From assembly GCA_905235065.1 (NCBI GenBank), contig CAJOJR010000010.1, forward strand, positions 1 to 43,073: DNA of 43,073 bases, read 5' to 3'. This document shows positions 16,611 to 24,240 of this stretch, piece after piece. Both the position numbers and the translations under genes were made by a program. The stretch is from an uncultured Bacilli bacterium (GTDB lineage Bacteria > Bacillota_I > Bacilli_A > RF39 > UBA660). The notes beneath the pieces were generated by a model that worked only from the letters and a program-made list of their open reading frames with translations, ran no database searches and had not been told where the DNA came from. Each line of letters begins with the position of its first letter. Position 1 is the first letter of the stretch.

Positions 16611-17099
16611 ATGAACAAAAAGATAAAAGAAATAATATCATATATAATAATTATAATTTGTGTTGTATTAATTAGAACATTTTTAATAACTCCAGCAAGG
16701 GTTGATGGAGAAAGCATGGAAAACACTTTATATAATGGTGAAATTGTTTTACTTAACAAAATAGGTTTAAAAACAAAAGGGTTAGAAAGATTTGACATAG
16801 TAGTATTTAAGCAAGAAAAAGATCTACTTATTAAAAGAGTAATTGGTTTACCTGGTGAGACAATTGAATATATAAATAATGAACTTTATGTAAATTATAA
16901 AAAAGTAGATGTTCCTTTTGAATTTGAATATACAAATGATTTTAAATATGAAGTACCTGATAAGGAATATTTTGTATTAGGTGACAATAGAGATAATTCT
17001 AAAGATAGTAGATATTTTGGAAGTATAGAATTAAATAAAATTAGAGGTAAAGTATCAATTATATTATTCCCATTTAATAGAATAGGCAAAGTTAATTAA
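16611..17099 (+). CDS. lepB: Signal peptidase I
   Basis: A 162-residue S26 protease that removes signal peptides from secreted proteins. One N-terminal transmembrane helix (about residues 8-25) precedes the catalytic Ser35 in VDGESM; the general base is Lys75 in LLIKRVIGLPGE; GDNRDNSKDSRYFG is the conserved box E. Short Gram-positive form. AGGAG precedes the ATG. It is convergent with murI, with a shared hairpin between. Confidence 0.95.
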   Translation: MNKKIKEIISYIIIIICVVLIRTFLITPARVDGESMENTLYNGEIVLLNKIGLKTKGLERFDIVVFKQEKDLLIKRVIGLPGETIEYINNELYVNYKKVDVPFEFEYTNDFKYEVPDKEYFVLGDNRDNSKDSRYFGSIELNKIRGKVSIILFPFNRIGKVN

Positions 17100-17114
17100 T
17101 AACTTTACCTTTTT
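17085..17114 (+). terminator. Terminator between convergent lepB and murI
   Basis: GGCAAAGTT (17085-17093) and AACTTTACC (17101-17109) form a stem with one mismatch, followed by five T on the + strand. The stem overlaps both stop codons. Confidence 0.65.
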
Positions 17115-17818
17115 GTTTGAATAAATTTTGTTGTTCCTTTTTTATTTGAATTATTTAATAAATTATTTACTTCTAATAAATATTTAACTCTTTTGGCAGT
17201 GCCCTTATTGCCATCTATAATTTTACTGTTGGGAAAATATATTTTTATTTTATTTTTAATTATTGGATAATGAGTGCATCCGAGTACAATTGAATCAATA
17301 TTTTTATCTTTATAAACATTTAAATATTTATATAATAATTTATTAATTCTAATTTTTTCATTGATTTCTATAGCATTAGCTAACCCTGTACAAGAAACTA
17401 AATAAATATTTTGATCTTCTTTTTTATTTTTATTTATTAATTCTTTTGTTCTTTTAGAAGAAATAGTTCCAGGAGTAGCCATTAAAAGAATGTTTTTATA
17501 ATTATTATCACAAGCAACTTTAATTGCTGGTTCAACCCCAACAAATAGGATATTAGGATAATCTTTTCTTAGTAAATTTATAAATTTAGTAGTTACAGTA
17601 TTACAAGCTATAACTATTAATTTAACATCATATTTTAATAATTCATTAACAATATTATGAACAATAATATTTAATTCTTTTTTACTTTTTTCACCAAATG
17701 GATTATTTTTTGAATCGGCATAATAAATAAAATCTTCATTAGGAAGAATTTTCTTAATCTCTTTTAAAGTAGTTAAACCACCTATCCCAGAATCAAATAT
17801 TCCAATTTTTTTATTCAT
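17105..17818 (-). CDS. murI: Glutamate racemase
   Basis: A 237-residue enzyme making D-glutamate for peptidoglycan. The two catalytic cysteines are Cys72 (ACNTVTT) and Cys181 (GCTHYP, with His183), and the N-terminal IFDSGIGGLTT is the family start. Both acid/base residues are intact, so the enzyme should be active. It is one of few - strand genes and converges on lepB. Its upstream AT-rich region is shared with the divergent GtrA gene. Its presence shows the cell builds a wall. Confidence 0.94.
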   Translation of the reverse strand: MNKKIGIFDSGIGGLTTLKEIKKILPNEDFIYYADSKNNPFGEKSKKELNIIVHNIVNELLKYDVKLIVIACNTVTTKFINLLRKDYPNILFVGVEPAIKVACDNNYKNILLMATPGTISSKRTKELINKNKKEDQNIYLVSCTGLANAIEINEKIRINKLLYKYLNVYKDKNIDSIVLGCTHYPIIKNKIKIYFPNSKIIDGNKGTAKRVKYLLEVNNLLNNSNKKGTTKFIQTKR

Positions 17819-17890
17819 AATTAATATTATACATAATTTTTAAAATAAATACTAATTTATGATATAATTAAATTGACATTTAGGAGAGTT

Positions 17891-18307
17891 ATGAAAAATA
17901 AAAAAGAATTATTACGTACAATAAAATTTGCATTATTTTCAATATCAGCAGGTATCATAGAAATAGTTTTATTTACTTTATTAAGTGAACTAACAAACTT
18001 TAATTATTGGGTTTGTTACTTAGTTGCTTTAATAGCATCAGTTATATGGAACTTTACACTAAATAGAGAATATACTTTTAAATCAACCGCGAATGTACCG
18101 ATAGCTATGTTTAAAGTATTTATTTTTTATTTAATGTTTACTCCAATCTCCACAATATTAGGTAATTATTTAGTAGAGACTCTTCATTGGAATGAATATC
18201 TAGTAACGGGAATTAACATGGTAGCTAATTTTATATTAGAATACTTATATGACAAATATATTGTATTTAAAGGAAAAATAGATACCAAAGAAAGGAAAAG
18301 AAAATGA
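17891..18307 (+). CDS. GtrA-family membrane protein
   Basis: A 138-residue protein with four hydrophobic helices. NFTLNREYTFKS after the second helix is the GtrA signature (NxxxNRxxxF), and 'YDKYIVFKG' closes the last helix. GtrA proteins are thought to move lipid-linked sugars across the membrane. Start ATG 17891 follows AGGAGAG; the upstream TTG 17873 lacks a site. The stop overlaps the next gene by 4 bases (ATGA). Function in this cell is unknown. Confidence 0.85.
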   Translation: MKNKKELLRTIKFALFSISAGIIEIVLFTLLSELTNFNYWVCYLVALIASVIWNFTLNREYTFKSTANVPIAMFKVFIFYLMFTPISTILGNYLVETLHWNEYLVTGINMVANFILEYLYDKYIVFKGKIDTKERKRK

Positions 18308-18795
18308 GTAAAATAAAAGAATTATTAAAAGATAAAAATAGTGTTTTAGTATTTGATATTGATGGAGTATTATCACTTTTAGAATTTGGTGAATATAACC
18401 ATTATTATGCTTCTGATGAAGATTGGGATAAATTTGTTAATAATGATAACAATTTATACACAGAAGATAAAGTAAGTAAAAAGATGCAAGGATTTTTAAA
18501 AAATATTGATAAAAATAGAGTATATGTTATAACAGCAATAGGAGTTAATAAAGAGGGTGATTATAAAAAAGAATTTGTTAGAAAATATTATAATATAAAA
18601 CCTGATAATGTATATTTTGTAGATAGAAATAATGACAAGGTAAGTAAGTTAATTGAAATAAAAAATAAACATCCTGAAATACAAGACTATCAATTAATAA
18701 TGATAGATGATACACCGGATGTTCTTACTGAAGTACAAAATAAAACAAATTTTTCTACAGCGCATGTAAGCTCGTTTTTAGATATAAGTATATGA
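18304..18795 (+). CDS. HAD-like protein of unknown function
   Basis: A 163-residue protein with a HAD-type motif I (VLVFDIDGVL, both Asp present), a central threonine-containing motif II candidate (VYVITAIG) and a motif IV candidate (LIMIDDTPDVL) preceded by a possible lysine. This fits a small HAD phosphatase or a related binding protein. It overlaps GtrA by 4 bases and the following deaminase remnant by 4 bases, both as ATGA. Substrate is unknown. Confidence 0.7.
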   Translation: MSKIKELLKDKNSVLVFDIDGVLSLLEFGEYNHYYASDEDWDKFVNNDNNLYTEDKVSKKMQGFLKNIDKNRVYVITAIGVNKEGDYKKEFVRKYYNIKPDNVYFVDRNNDKVSKLIEIKNKHPEIQDYQLIMIDDTPDVLTEVQNKTNFSTAHVSSFLDISI

Positions 18796-19004
18796 TAAAT
18801 AAGAGAAGAAAAGCTAATCATATGTATTTATGCGTTTGTAGACAAAAAAATGGGGAGTTAAGAAAAATTCTTTCGCCTTGTGATATTTGTCAAGAGAGAC
18901 TTTATTATTGGGGAAATGATGTTAAATGTGCAATAACTAATGATAATAATGACATAATATTCAAATCTTTAAATGAACTTCAACCATATTATTGGAGAAA
19001 ATAA
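18792..19004 (+). pseudogene. Cytidine deaminase fragment, 5' half missing
   Basis: The 70 codons encode only the C-terminal half of a cytidine deaminase of the type with PCGICQERL...WG..V...QPYYW. Here it reads LSPCDICQERLYYWGND and ends LNELQPYYW. The two zinc cysteines (PCDIC, with Gly replaced by Asp) remain but the catalytic HAE motif and the N-terminal half are gone. The first residues (MINKRRKANHMYLC) join directly to the upstream HAD gene. Full-length relatives have about 130-140 residues. It is probably a remnant from the rearrangement of this region; a role as a peptide is unlikely. Confidence 0.75.
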
Positions 19005-19013
19005 ATATTAAAT

Positions 19014-19060
19014 AAAGGAGTTGATCCAAATGAACGAAAATAAAACTAATATAAACTGGT
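19014..19060 (+). repeat. Duplicated rbgA 5' end, copy A
   Basis: 47 bases including a ribosome binding site (AAGGAG) and first ten codons are 46/47 identical to 21127-21173. After 'AAACTGGT' the two sequences diverge completely. Copy B continues into the rbgA gene. The duplicates flank the nucleotidyltransferase and peptidase genes. Confidence 0.9.
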
Positions 19061-19119
19061 TGGTTGAGCTTGATTTATCTAACCCCTATAAAAATCCTTA
19101 TAAAATAAGGAAAAACTAA
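19030..19119 (+). pseudogene. rbgA start fragment with unrelated tail
   Basis: The ORF begins like rbgA (MNENKTNINW) and then continues with 19 unrelated codons (VELDLSNPYKNPYK...) before TAA at 19117. It lacks every GTPase motif. It sits directly behind the deaminase fragment, in the operon position where the ancestral gene probably began. It is a remnant of the duplication, not a functional GTPase. Confidence 0.75.
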
Positions 19120-19163
19120 GAATTAGATCTTACATATTTTATAAAAAAGTAGGTAAAAATTTG

Positions 19164-19203
19164 CAAAAAACGCCAAAAATCATTTAAAATGGTGCTTTTT
19201 TTA
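19164..19203 (+). terminator. Probable terminator in the gap before the nucleotidyltransferase
   Basis: CGCCA (19171-19175) can pair with TGGTG (19190-19194), extended by flanking A and T tracts, then T. The rest of 19120-19330 shows no gene: only AT-rich sequence, a short TTCCAGCTAACCCCATTG stretch I cannot assign, and the promoter below. Confidence 0.5.
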
Positions 19204-19304
19204 TGTATTTTTGATGAGGTGATGTTTCCAGCTAACCCCATTGAAAATTAAGAATTTATAATAATTAAAATAAATAATATTTTGATCAAAAAGAGTTAGA
19301 ATAA

Positions 19305-19316
19305 ATATGGTATAAT
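19305..19316 (+). promoter_or_regulatory. Extended -10 promoter
   Basis: TGGTATAAT (19308-19316) is an extended -10 (TGnTATAAT). No good -35 lies 17 bases upstream. It drives the nucleotidyltransferase gene. Confidence 0.6.
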
Positions 19317-19339
19317 AGATATGTAAGGTTGTGATATTT

Positions 19340-20149
19340 ATGTATACTGAAAGAGAAAGAGATGAAGTATTTAATTATTTAGCTGATAAGTTTAGTCAGC
19401 GAAAAGACGTATTGGCTGTTATTCAGGTTGGTTCTGGAGCTATAGGATATAGAGATAAATATTCAGATTTAGATTTCGCTATTATTGTTGATGATACTGA
19501 TATAAATGACATATTTAAAAAAACTCAAGAAGATGTAAATAATAAATATAATGTTTTCTTTTTCGATAATATGGAAGAAAGAAGATTACAATTATTCTTA
19601 CTTGATAATTATTTAGAACTTGATATTGGTTATTACACATTAAACACTCTTTATGCGAGAAGAGAAAATTTTAAAGTTGTATTTGATAAAACTAATCAGG
19701 TAGAAGATTTAATGAAAAAGTCATGGTTAGAAATTAAAGAAAAAAATAAAGGTACAACTCAAGAAGTTAATATGAAAGATGTAATTTCTTTTGTAGATAA
19801 TGAATTATGGTACAATGTACTTCATTCAGTTGTAGCATTTAATAGAAAAAATAAATATAGATGTTATTATGAACTTGAGCAAATAAAATGGTATGCTATG
19901 GATTTAATAGCAAAAAGAAACAATAAAGAATCTAAAAGATACAGAAGTATAATTGAATTAGATAAAAATGAATTACATAAAATAGATGGTTTGTTTATTT
20001 ATCCAAATAATTATGATGAATTATCTAATTATTTAAATAAAGCATTAGAAATAATATTTGAAGAATTTAATTATTGGAAAGATAAGGATAATATTTCATA
20101 TATTGGGAATATAGACTTTTATAAAAATTTTATTGAACAAAATAAATAA
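19340..20149 (+). CDS. Nucleotidyltransferase, aminoglycoside adenylyltransferase (AadE)-like
   Basis: A 269-residue protein with a nucleotidyltransferase core near the start: GSGAIGYRDKYSDLDFAIIV gives the GS...SDLD catalytic motif, and LELDIGYYTL supplies the third acidic residue. The rest is helical. The overall plan resembles streptomycin (ANT(6)) adenylyltransferases and related proteins, but similarity by eye does not show drug resistance. Start ATG 19340 (spacing about 10 from AAGG) is preferred to GTG 19331. It lies inside the region bounded by the rbgA duplicates, with its own extended -10 promoter, so it looks accessory. Confidence 0.72.
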   Translation: MYTERERDEVFNYLADKFSQRKDVLAVIQVGSGAIGYRDKYSDLDFAIIVDDTDINDIFKKTQEDVNNKYNVFFFDNMEERRLQLFLLDNYLELDIGYYTLNTLYARRENFKVVFDKTNQVEDLMKKSWLEIKEKNKGTTQEVNMKDVISFVDNELWYNVLHSVVAFNRKNKYRCYYELEQIKWYAMDLIAKRNNKESKRYRSIIELDKNELHKIDGLFIYPNNYDELSNYLNKALEIIFEEFNYWKDKDNISYIGNIDFYKNFIEQNK

Positions 20150-20166
20150 AAAGGATGTGATTGATT

Positions 20167-20919
20167 ATGATTAGATATTTAACAAGTGATTTTGGAAACT
20201 ATGAAAAGAAGAATGGACAAAAGATAACTCATCCAATTGATAATATAAATGGAATTGTTGATCAATTCAAAAATGATATAAAAAAATTTGATAAAGTTGT
20301 CTTTGTGGCATCTGATGTGAATAATCCAACAGAAAAAGTAATGGGATATGCTAATATATTTTTTGATAGTTTAAAAATGGTTGGAATAGAATTTACAAAC
20401 TATTTAATTTTAGATGGAAGTAAAATAAAAGATGCCGAACAATACATAGATGGAGCCGATTTAGTTTTTCTATGTGGAGGAGATACATATAATCAGCATG
20501 TGTTTTTTGAAGCAATTGATTTAAAATCTTTATTGGAAAATTATCAAGGTGTTTTAGTAGGACAAAGTGCAGGTGCTCTAAACATGCCATTAAATGTATT
20601 TAATAGTCCAGAAGAAATGGAAGAATCTGAACCTGTATTTTTTGATGGCTTAGGGTTGGTTGATATTAATATAGAACCGCATTTTGAATATGATGTTTCT
20701 AATTTTGATGCTGCTAAAAAATTTCAAAGAGAAGCAATTATTAAGGAATCATTTAATAGACCTATATATGGACAAGTAAATAAAAGTCACATAAGAATAG
20801 ATGATGACAATAAAGCAGTAATATATGGTGAAACTTATCTTATTGAAAATGGTAACATAGTTAAAATATGTGATAATAAAAATAATGTAACAATAAATAG
20901 AAATGGCAAAACTTTATAA
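20167..20919 (+). CDS. Peptidase E-like (S51) serine peptidase
   Basis: A 250-residue protein of the S51 (dipeptidase E/cyanophycinase) class. The nucleophile elbow GQSAGALNMP carries the catalytic Ser, LCGGDTYN is the conserved Gly-rich loop, and NIEPHFEYD supplies the candidate His. Family members cleave aspartyl dipeptides or act on other short peptides. Start ATG 20167 follows AAGGATGTGA; the TTG at 20161 overlaps that site. It is cotranscribed with the nucleotidyltransferase (17-base gap) and ends at a terminator. Confidence 0.82.
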   Translation: MIRYLTSDFGNYEKKNGQKITHPIDNINGIVDQFKNDIKKFDKVVFVASDVNNPTEKVMGYANIFFDSLKMVGIEFTNYLILDGSKIKDAEQYIDGADLVFLCGGDTYNQHVFFEAIDLKSLLENYQGVLVGQSAGALNMPLNVFNSPEEMEESEPVFFDGLGLVDINIEPHFEYDVSNFDAAKKFQREAIIKESFNRPIYGQVNKSHIRIDDDNKAVIYGETYLIENGNIVKICDNKNNVTINRNGKTL

Positions 20920-20957
20920 ATAGAATAGCTTGGAAGATTAAGATATTGTGTTCAATC

Positions 20958-20981
20958 AAGTAGGAGGAATCCTACTTTTAT
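20958..20981 (+). terminator. Terminator after the S51 peptidase
   Basis: AAGTAGG (20958-20964) and CCTACTT (20971-20977) form a stem followed by TTTTA. Confidence 0.75.
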
Positions 20982-21071
20982 TATAAAAAGGTAATTGCCA
21001 TATGTCCAGGCAACTATAATAAAAAAATTGATGTTGCAATAATTAACCCCCTAAATAAATGACATAAATTT

Positions 21072-21101
21072 AGGCAGATTAGTACAAAATCTGCCTTTTT
21101 T
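21072..21101 (+). terminator. Second terminator before rbgA
   Basis: AGGCAGATT (21072-21080) and AATCTGCCT (21088-21096) form a perfect 9-bp stem followed by T. The preceding 90 bases hold no gene, so it either insulates rbgA or ends a small RNA. Confidence 0.75.
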
Positions 21102-21102
21102 A

Positions 21103-21111
21103 TGCTATAAT
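21103..21111 (+). promoter_or_regulatory. Extended -10 promoter of rbgA
   Basis: TGCTATAAT at 21103-21111 (TGn plus TATAAT) lies 32 bases before the rbgA start codon; no clear -35 is seen. Confidence 0.6.
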
Positions 21112-21126
21112 TTTAATGATTTTATA

Positions 21127-21173
21127 AAAGGAGTTGATCCAAATGAATGAAAATAAAACTAATATAAACTGGT
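21127..21173 (+). repeat. Duplicated rbgA 5' end, copy B
   Basis: The in-place copy of the 47-base repeat described at 19014-19060 (one mismatch, C/T in the third codon position region). The intervening segment is about 2.07 kb. Confidence 0.9.
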
Positions 21174-21986
21174 ATCCTGGTCATATGGCTAAGACTAAAA
21201 GGGAAATAAAAGAATTAATAGATACTATTGATGTGGTAATTTCTTTAAATACCATTAAGTTCTCATATTAAAGATATTGACGAATTTATTAAAAATAAGA
21301 AAGTTATTATTGTATTTAATAAATATGATTTATGTGATAAAGAGAAAACAAACAAATTTATTAAATACTATGAAAACAAATATTTTAAAGTTGTAACTTG
21401 TGATTCTAAGAATAGTAATGATTATAAAAACATTATTTCTACTTGTGAAGATGCTATGAAAGAAATAAATCTTAAAAGAAAAGAAAAAGGATTATTACCT
21501 AAAAAAGCTAAATGCTTAATCATTGGTGTTCCTAATGTTGGAAAGAGTACTTTAATAAACAAAATAGTTGGTAGAAAAGTTGCTAATGTTGGTAATAAAC
21601 CTGGAGTTACTAAAAATTTAAATACACTTAGAATAAATGATAAAATTGATTTAGTTGATAGTCCTGGAATACTATGGCCCAAACTTGATAATGATGAACT
21701 TGCTTTAAATCTTGCTAGTATGGGTATTATCAAAGAAGAAATACTTCCTATTGATAAAGTTGCAGTTCATATATTAAAAAAATTAGATGATTCGTATAAA
21801 GATATATTGGCTAAAGAATTAGGTATTAAGGAATTTGATATTGATGATATAGTAAATATGTATGAGATCATTTCAAAATATAAGAATATTCCATTCAAAG
21901 ATGGGGAAGCAGATTATGATAGAGTGAGTACTCTTATATTAAATTTAATTAAGAATGAAACCATTAAAAATATAACTTTTGATTAA
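21143..21986 (+). pseudogene. rbgA: Ribosome biogenesis GTPase RbgA, frameshifted
   Basis: The gene starts normally (MNENKTNINWYPGHMAKTKREIKE...DTIDVVI, as in RbgA/YlqF) but loses frame at about 21242-21252 and hits TAA soon after. From 21252 the next frame continues correctly: PLSSHIKDIDEFI, NKYDLC (G4), GVPNVGKSTL (G1), DSPGILWPK (G3), to TAA at 21986. Only 10 bases replace the usual 21 coding E-L-x-D-A-R-x, so about 11 bases including the conserved DAR codons are missing. RbgA is a circularly permuted GTPase needed for 50S assembly and is essential in Bacillus subtilis. A fragment from 21456 could be translated alone. Either a real lesion or an assembly error. Confidence 0.85.
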
Positions 21987-22025
21987 GTTAAAATTAAATT
22001 TGTAAAGAAATTAGGAGAATAAAAC

Positions 22026-22833
22026 ATGGAAAAATTATTGGATAAACTTATTAATCTTGGTATAGAATATGGAACAAAGCTATTAATAGCATTAATAGTA
22101 TTATTAATTGGAAGTAAACTAATTAAATTATTAGATAAATTTTTAAAAAAGGAACATAAATTTTCTAAAATAGATCCTAGTGTTAAAGATTTTATAGTTA
22201 GTTTTATTAACATTTCATTCATTAAAAGTATTATTATTTATAACGGTATTAAGTATTTTGGGAATACCTATGACTTCTTTAATAACTATACTAGGTTCTG
22301 CAGCAGTTGCGATTGGTCTTGCTCTACAAGGAGGACTTTCTAACTTAGCTGGTGGTTTAATGATATTAATATTTAAACCATTTAAAGTTGGGGATTACAT
22401 TGAAGCAAACGGAAAAGAAGGAACAGTAAAATTAATATCTTTATTCTATACTTCTATAACTACTATTGATAATAAAGTAATACAACTTCCTAATGGAGGA
22501 CTTTCTAACACAGCAATTACTAACTATACTATGAATAAGAAGAGATTATTAGACGTCATAATATCTGTTTCTTACAATTCTAATATCGATAAAACTAAAA
22601 AGGTAATAACTGACACATTAAACAATATTGATTCTATTATAAAAGAAGAACCAATGTTAGTAAGACTTAAGACTCATAACTCATCATCTCTTGATTTTGT
22701 AGTAAGAGCATGGGTTAACACAACTGATTATTGGCCTACGTATTATGAATTTATGGAAATGGTAAAAAAGAACTTAGATAAAAACAAAATTGAAATACCT
22801 TATCCTCAAATGGATGTGCACATTACTAAATAA
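22026..22833 (+). pseudogene. MscS-family mechanosensitive channel, frameshifted
   Basis: Two overlapping frames make one MscS-type channel. The first (from ATG 22026) holds the N-terminal helices to SVKDFIVSFINIS. The second, from about 22222, reads LKVLLFITVLSILGIPMTSLITILG, then the pore helix AVAIGLALQGGLSNLAGG, FKPFKVGDYIE, and the cytoplasmic beta and alpha-beta domains to TAA at 22833. The break is a tandem TTCATTCA at 22214-22221: removing one 4-base unit restores a continuous frame. A single-frame product is impossible as given. A ribosome binding site (GGAG) precedes 22026. Channel of this family opens on hypo-osmotic shock. Confidence 0.85.
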
Positions 22834-22843
22834 TGTGCTTTTT
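22818..22843 (+). terminator. Terminator after mscS
   Basis: GCACATTA (22818-22825) and TAATGTGC (22831-22838) form a perfect 8-bp stem followed by five T; the stem contains the stop codon. Confidence 0.85.
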
Positions 22844-22854
22844 ATATGTTTTGC

Positions 22855-22890
22855 TTGACATTTTTTTACACTTATGGTATAATTATACCA
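22855..22890 (+). promoter_or_regulatory. Strong consensus promoter with palindromic -10 region
   Basis: TTGACA (22855-22860), 17-base spacer, TATAAT (22878-22883) with an upstream TG (extended -10). TGGTATAATTATACCA (22875-22890) is a perfect 16-base palindrome overlying the -10, so it could also be an operator. It drives the unknown gene at 22913. Confidence 0.8.
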
Positions 22891-22912
22891 GTTTTTAAAG
22901 GGGGAAAAGAAA

Positions 22913-23542
22913 ATGAGTGAATACACTAATAATTATTTTCAAAACAGAAGAAAGGATAAAAGATTGGGAACAACTAAAAAAGATATTGCTACATCAGCAC
23001 ATTTAAAAGAAGTTAGAAAAGCTATTAATGAGTGTGCTAATGGAATTGCTTTGGAGCATGGTTTATCAAATGAAACAGCTCAAAGAATAGTTACATTAGT
23101 ATACGAAGACAAAGATGCAGTTATTGAATTACCAATAAGAATTAATTTTATTATTAACACATTGAAAAGATATGGTTATGATGAAGAAGATGCAACTCAA
23201 ATTATTAATTCAAACTTTTCATTATTAAGACAAGAACCAATTAGTTTAATGCACAACTTATCAATCGCTAATAAATATGGATTGGATGAAGATTTGTTAG
23301 TTAATAATAATGCTTATCCAAGTGTTAATGAAAAAGAATTATATGCTTTATCAGAAAAATTAGTATCTGATGGAGTTGAACCAACACTAGAAACACTTTC
23401 AAAGTTATGTATGCAAGTAAGAAATAACAATGGAATGGCAGATCTTATTGAAACTTATCCATTAGCTAAAACAAGAATATATACTCTTCGTACATTGTAC
23501 GAAAGAAATATGAAAAATAAAACATTGGCAAAAACAAAATAA
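22913..23542 (+). CDS. Unknown 209-residue cytoplasmic protein
   Basis: I do not recognise this protein. It is mostly helical, with no signal peptide or membrane segment and a basic N-terminus (NNYFQNRRKDKRLGTTKKDIATSAH). Repeated 'GYDEEDATQIINSNFSLLRQEP' and 'YGLDEDLLVNNNAYPSVNEKELYALSEKL' segments suggest helical repeats, perhaps of the kind seen in mTERF-like proteins, though that is a guess. GGGGG precedes the ATG and the promoter is one of the two best in the window, so it is probably well expressed. It is a single-gene unit with a terminator at its stop codon. Confidence 0.75.
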   Translation: MSEYTNNYFQNRRKDKRLGTTKKDIATSAHLKEVRKAINECANGIALEHGLSNETAQRIVTLVYEDKDAVIELPIRINFIINTLKRYGYDEEDATQIINSNFSLLRQEPISLMHNLSIANKYGLDEDLLVNNNAYPSVNEKELYALSEKLVSDGVEPTLETLSKLCMQVRNNNGMADLIETYPLAKTRIYTLRTLYERNMKNKTLAKTK

Positions 23543-23565
23543 GTGTGAAAACACTTATTTTTTAT
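23541..23565 (+). terminator. Terminator before rnhB
   Basis: AAGTGT (23541-23546), GAAA loop and ACACTT (23551-23556), then T. It includes the end of the preceding stop codon. Confidence 0.75.
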
Positions 23566-23579
23566 TGTATAATATTTTC

Positions 23580-24203
23580 ATGGAAATGTTGGATTTTGAA
23601 AAGAAATTATATGAAAAAGGTTATACTTTAATTGGGGGTATTGATGAAGTGGGAAGGGGTCCCTTAGTTGGACCAGTTGTTGCTTCTTGCGTAATACTAC
23701 CCAAGAATTTTTATCATGTGGATATAAAAGATTCAAAAAAATTAACTGAGAAAAAAAGAGAAGAACTATATGATGTCATTATGGACAAAGCTGTTAGTGT
23801 TGGGATCGGTATTGTAGACTCAAAAAGAATAGATGAAATAAATATATATGAGGCAACTAAAGAAGCGATGTTAGTAGCTATTAACAATATGAAAATAAAA
23901 CCTGAATATTTGCTTATTGATGCGATGAAATTAAATACTGATATTCCATATGAGGCAATTATTAAAGGAGATGCTAAAAGTGAGTCTATAGCTGCTGCTT
24001 CTATAGTTGCAAAAGTAACAAGAGATAGAATGTTAATTGAGCTTGACAAAGAGTATCCGATGTATAATTTCAAAAAAAATAAAGGATATGGTACTAAAGA
24101 ACATATAGATGCAATAAATAAATATGGTGTAATTGATAATCATAGAAGAAGTTTTAAACCGGTAAGTGATGCTTTATTAAAAGAAAAAGTAGTGCAAAAA
24201 TAA
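23580..24203 (+). CDS. rnhB: Ribonuclease HII
   Basis: A 207-residue type 2 RNase H that cuts RNA in RNA-DNA hybrids and single ribonucleotides in DNA. The active-site opening GIDEVGRGPLVGPVVA carries the first Asp-Glu pair, DSKKLTEKKRE is typical, IDAMKL and AASIVAKVTRDR complete the acidic site. The usual start would be 23565, but TATAAT at 23568-23573 implies transcription begins near 23580, the ATG of MEMLDF, giving a leaderless message. It normally follows rbgA in Bacilli. Confidence 0.93.
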   Translation: MEMLDFEKKLYEKGYTLIGGIDEVGRGPLVGPVVASCVILPKNFYHVDIKDSKKLTEKKREELYDVIMDKAVSVGIGIVDSKRIDEINIYEATKEAMLVAINNMKIKPEYLLIDAMKLNTDIPYEAIIKGDAKSESIAAASIVAKVTRDRMLIELDKEYPMYNFKKNKGYGTKEHIDAINKYGVIDNHRRSFKPVSDALLKEKVVQK

Positions 24204-24211
24204 CTAATTAT

Positions 24212-24220
24212 GTTATAATT
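24212..24220 (+). promoter_or_regulatory. Extended -10 promoter of ackA
   Basis: TGTTATAAT at 24212-24220, 21 bases before the ackA ATG with GGAAAGAGG between. Confidence 0.6.
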
Positions 24221-24240
24221 TAAAAGGAAAGAGGTATATT

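Noticed and set aside
19205-19260. Short frame around TTCCAGCTAACCCCATTG before the nucleotidyltransferase
   Set aside because: Only about ten codons with no similarity that I recognise; more likely a leftover of the rearrangement than a gene.
20985-21070. Possible small RNA between the two terminators upstream of rbgA
   Set aside because: No promoter is visible in this stretch and only a short TTGCC/GGCAA hairpin can be drawn, so there is not enough to call a feature.
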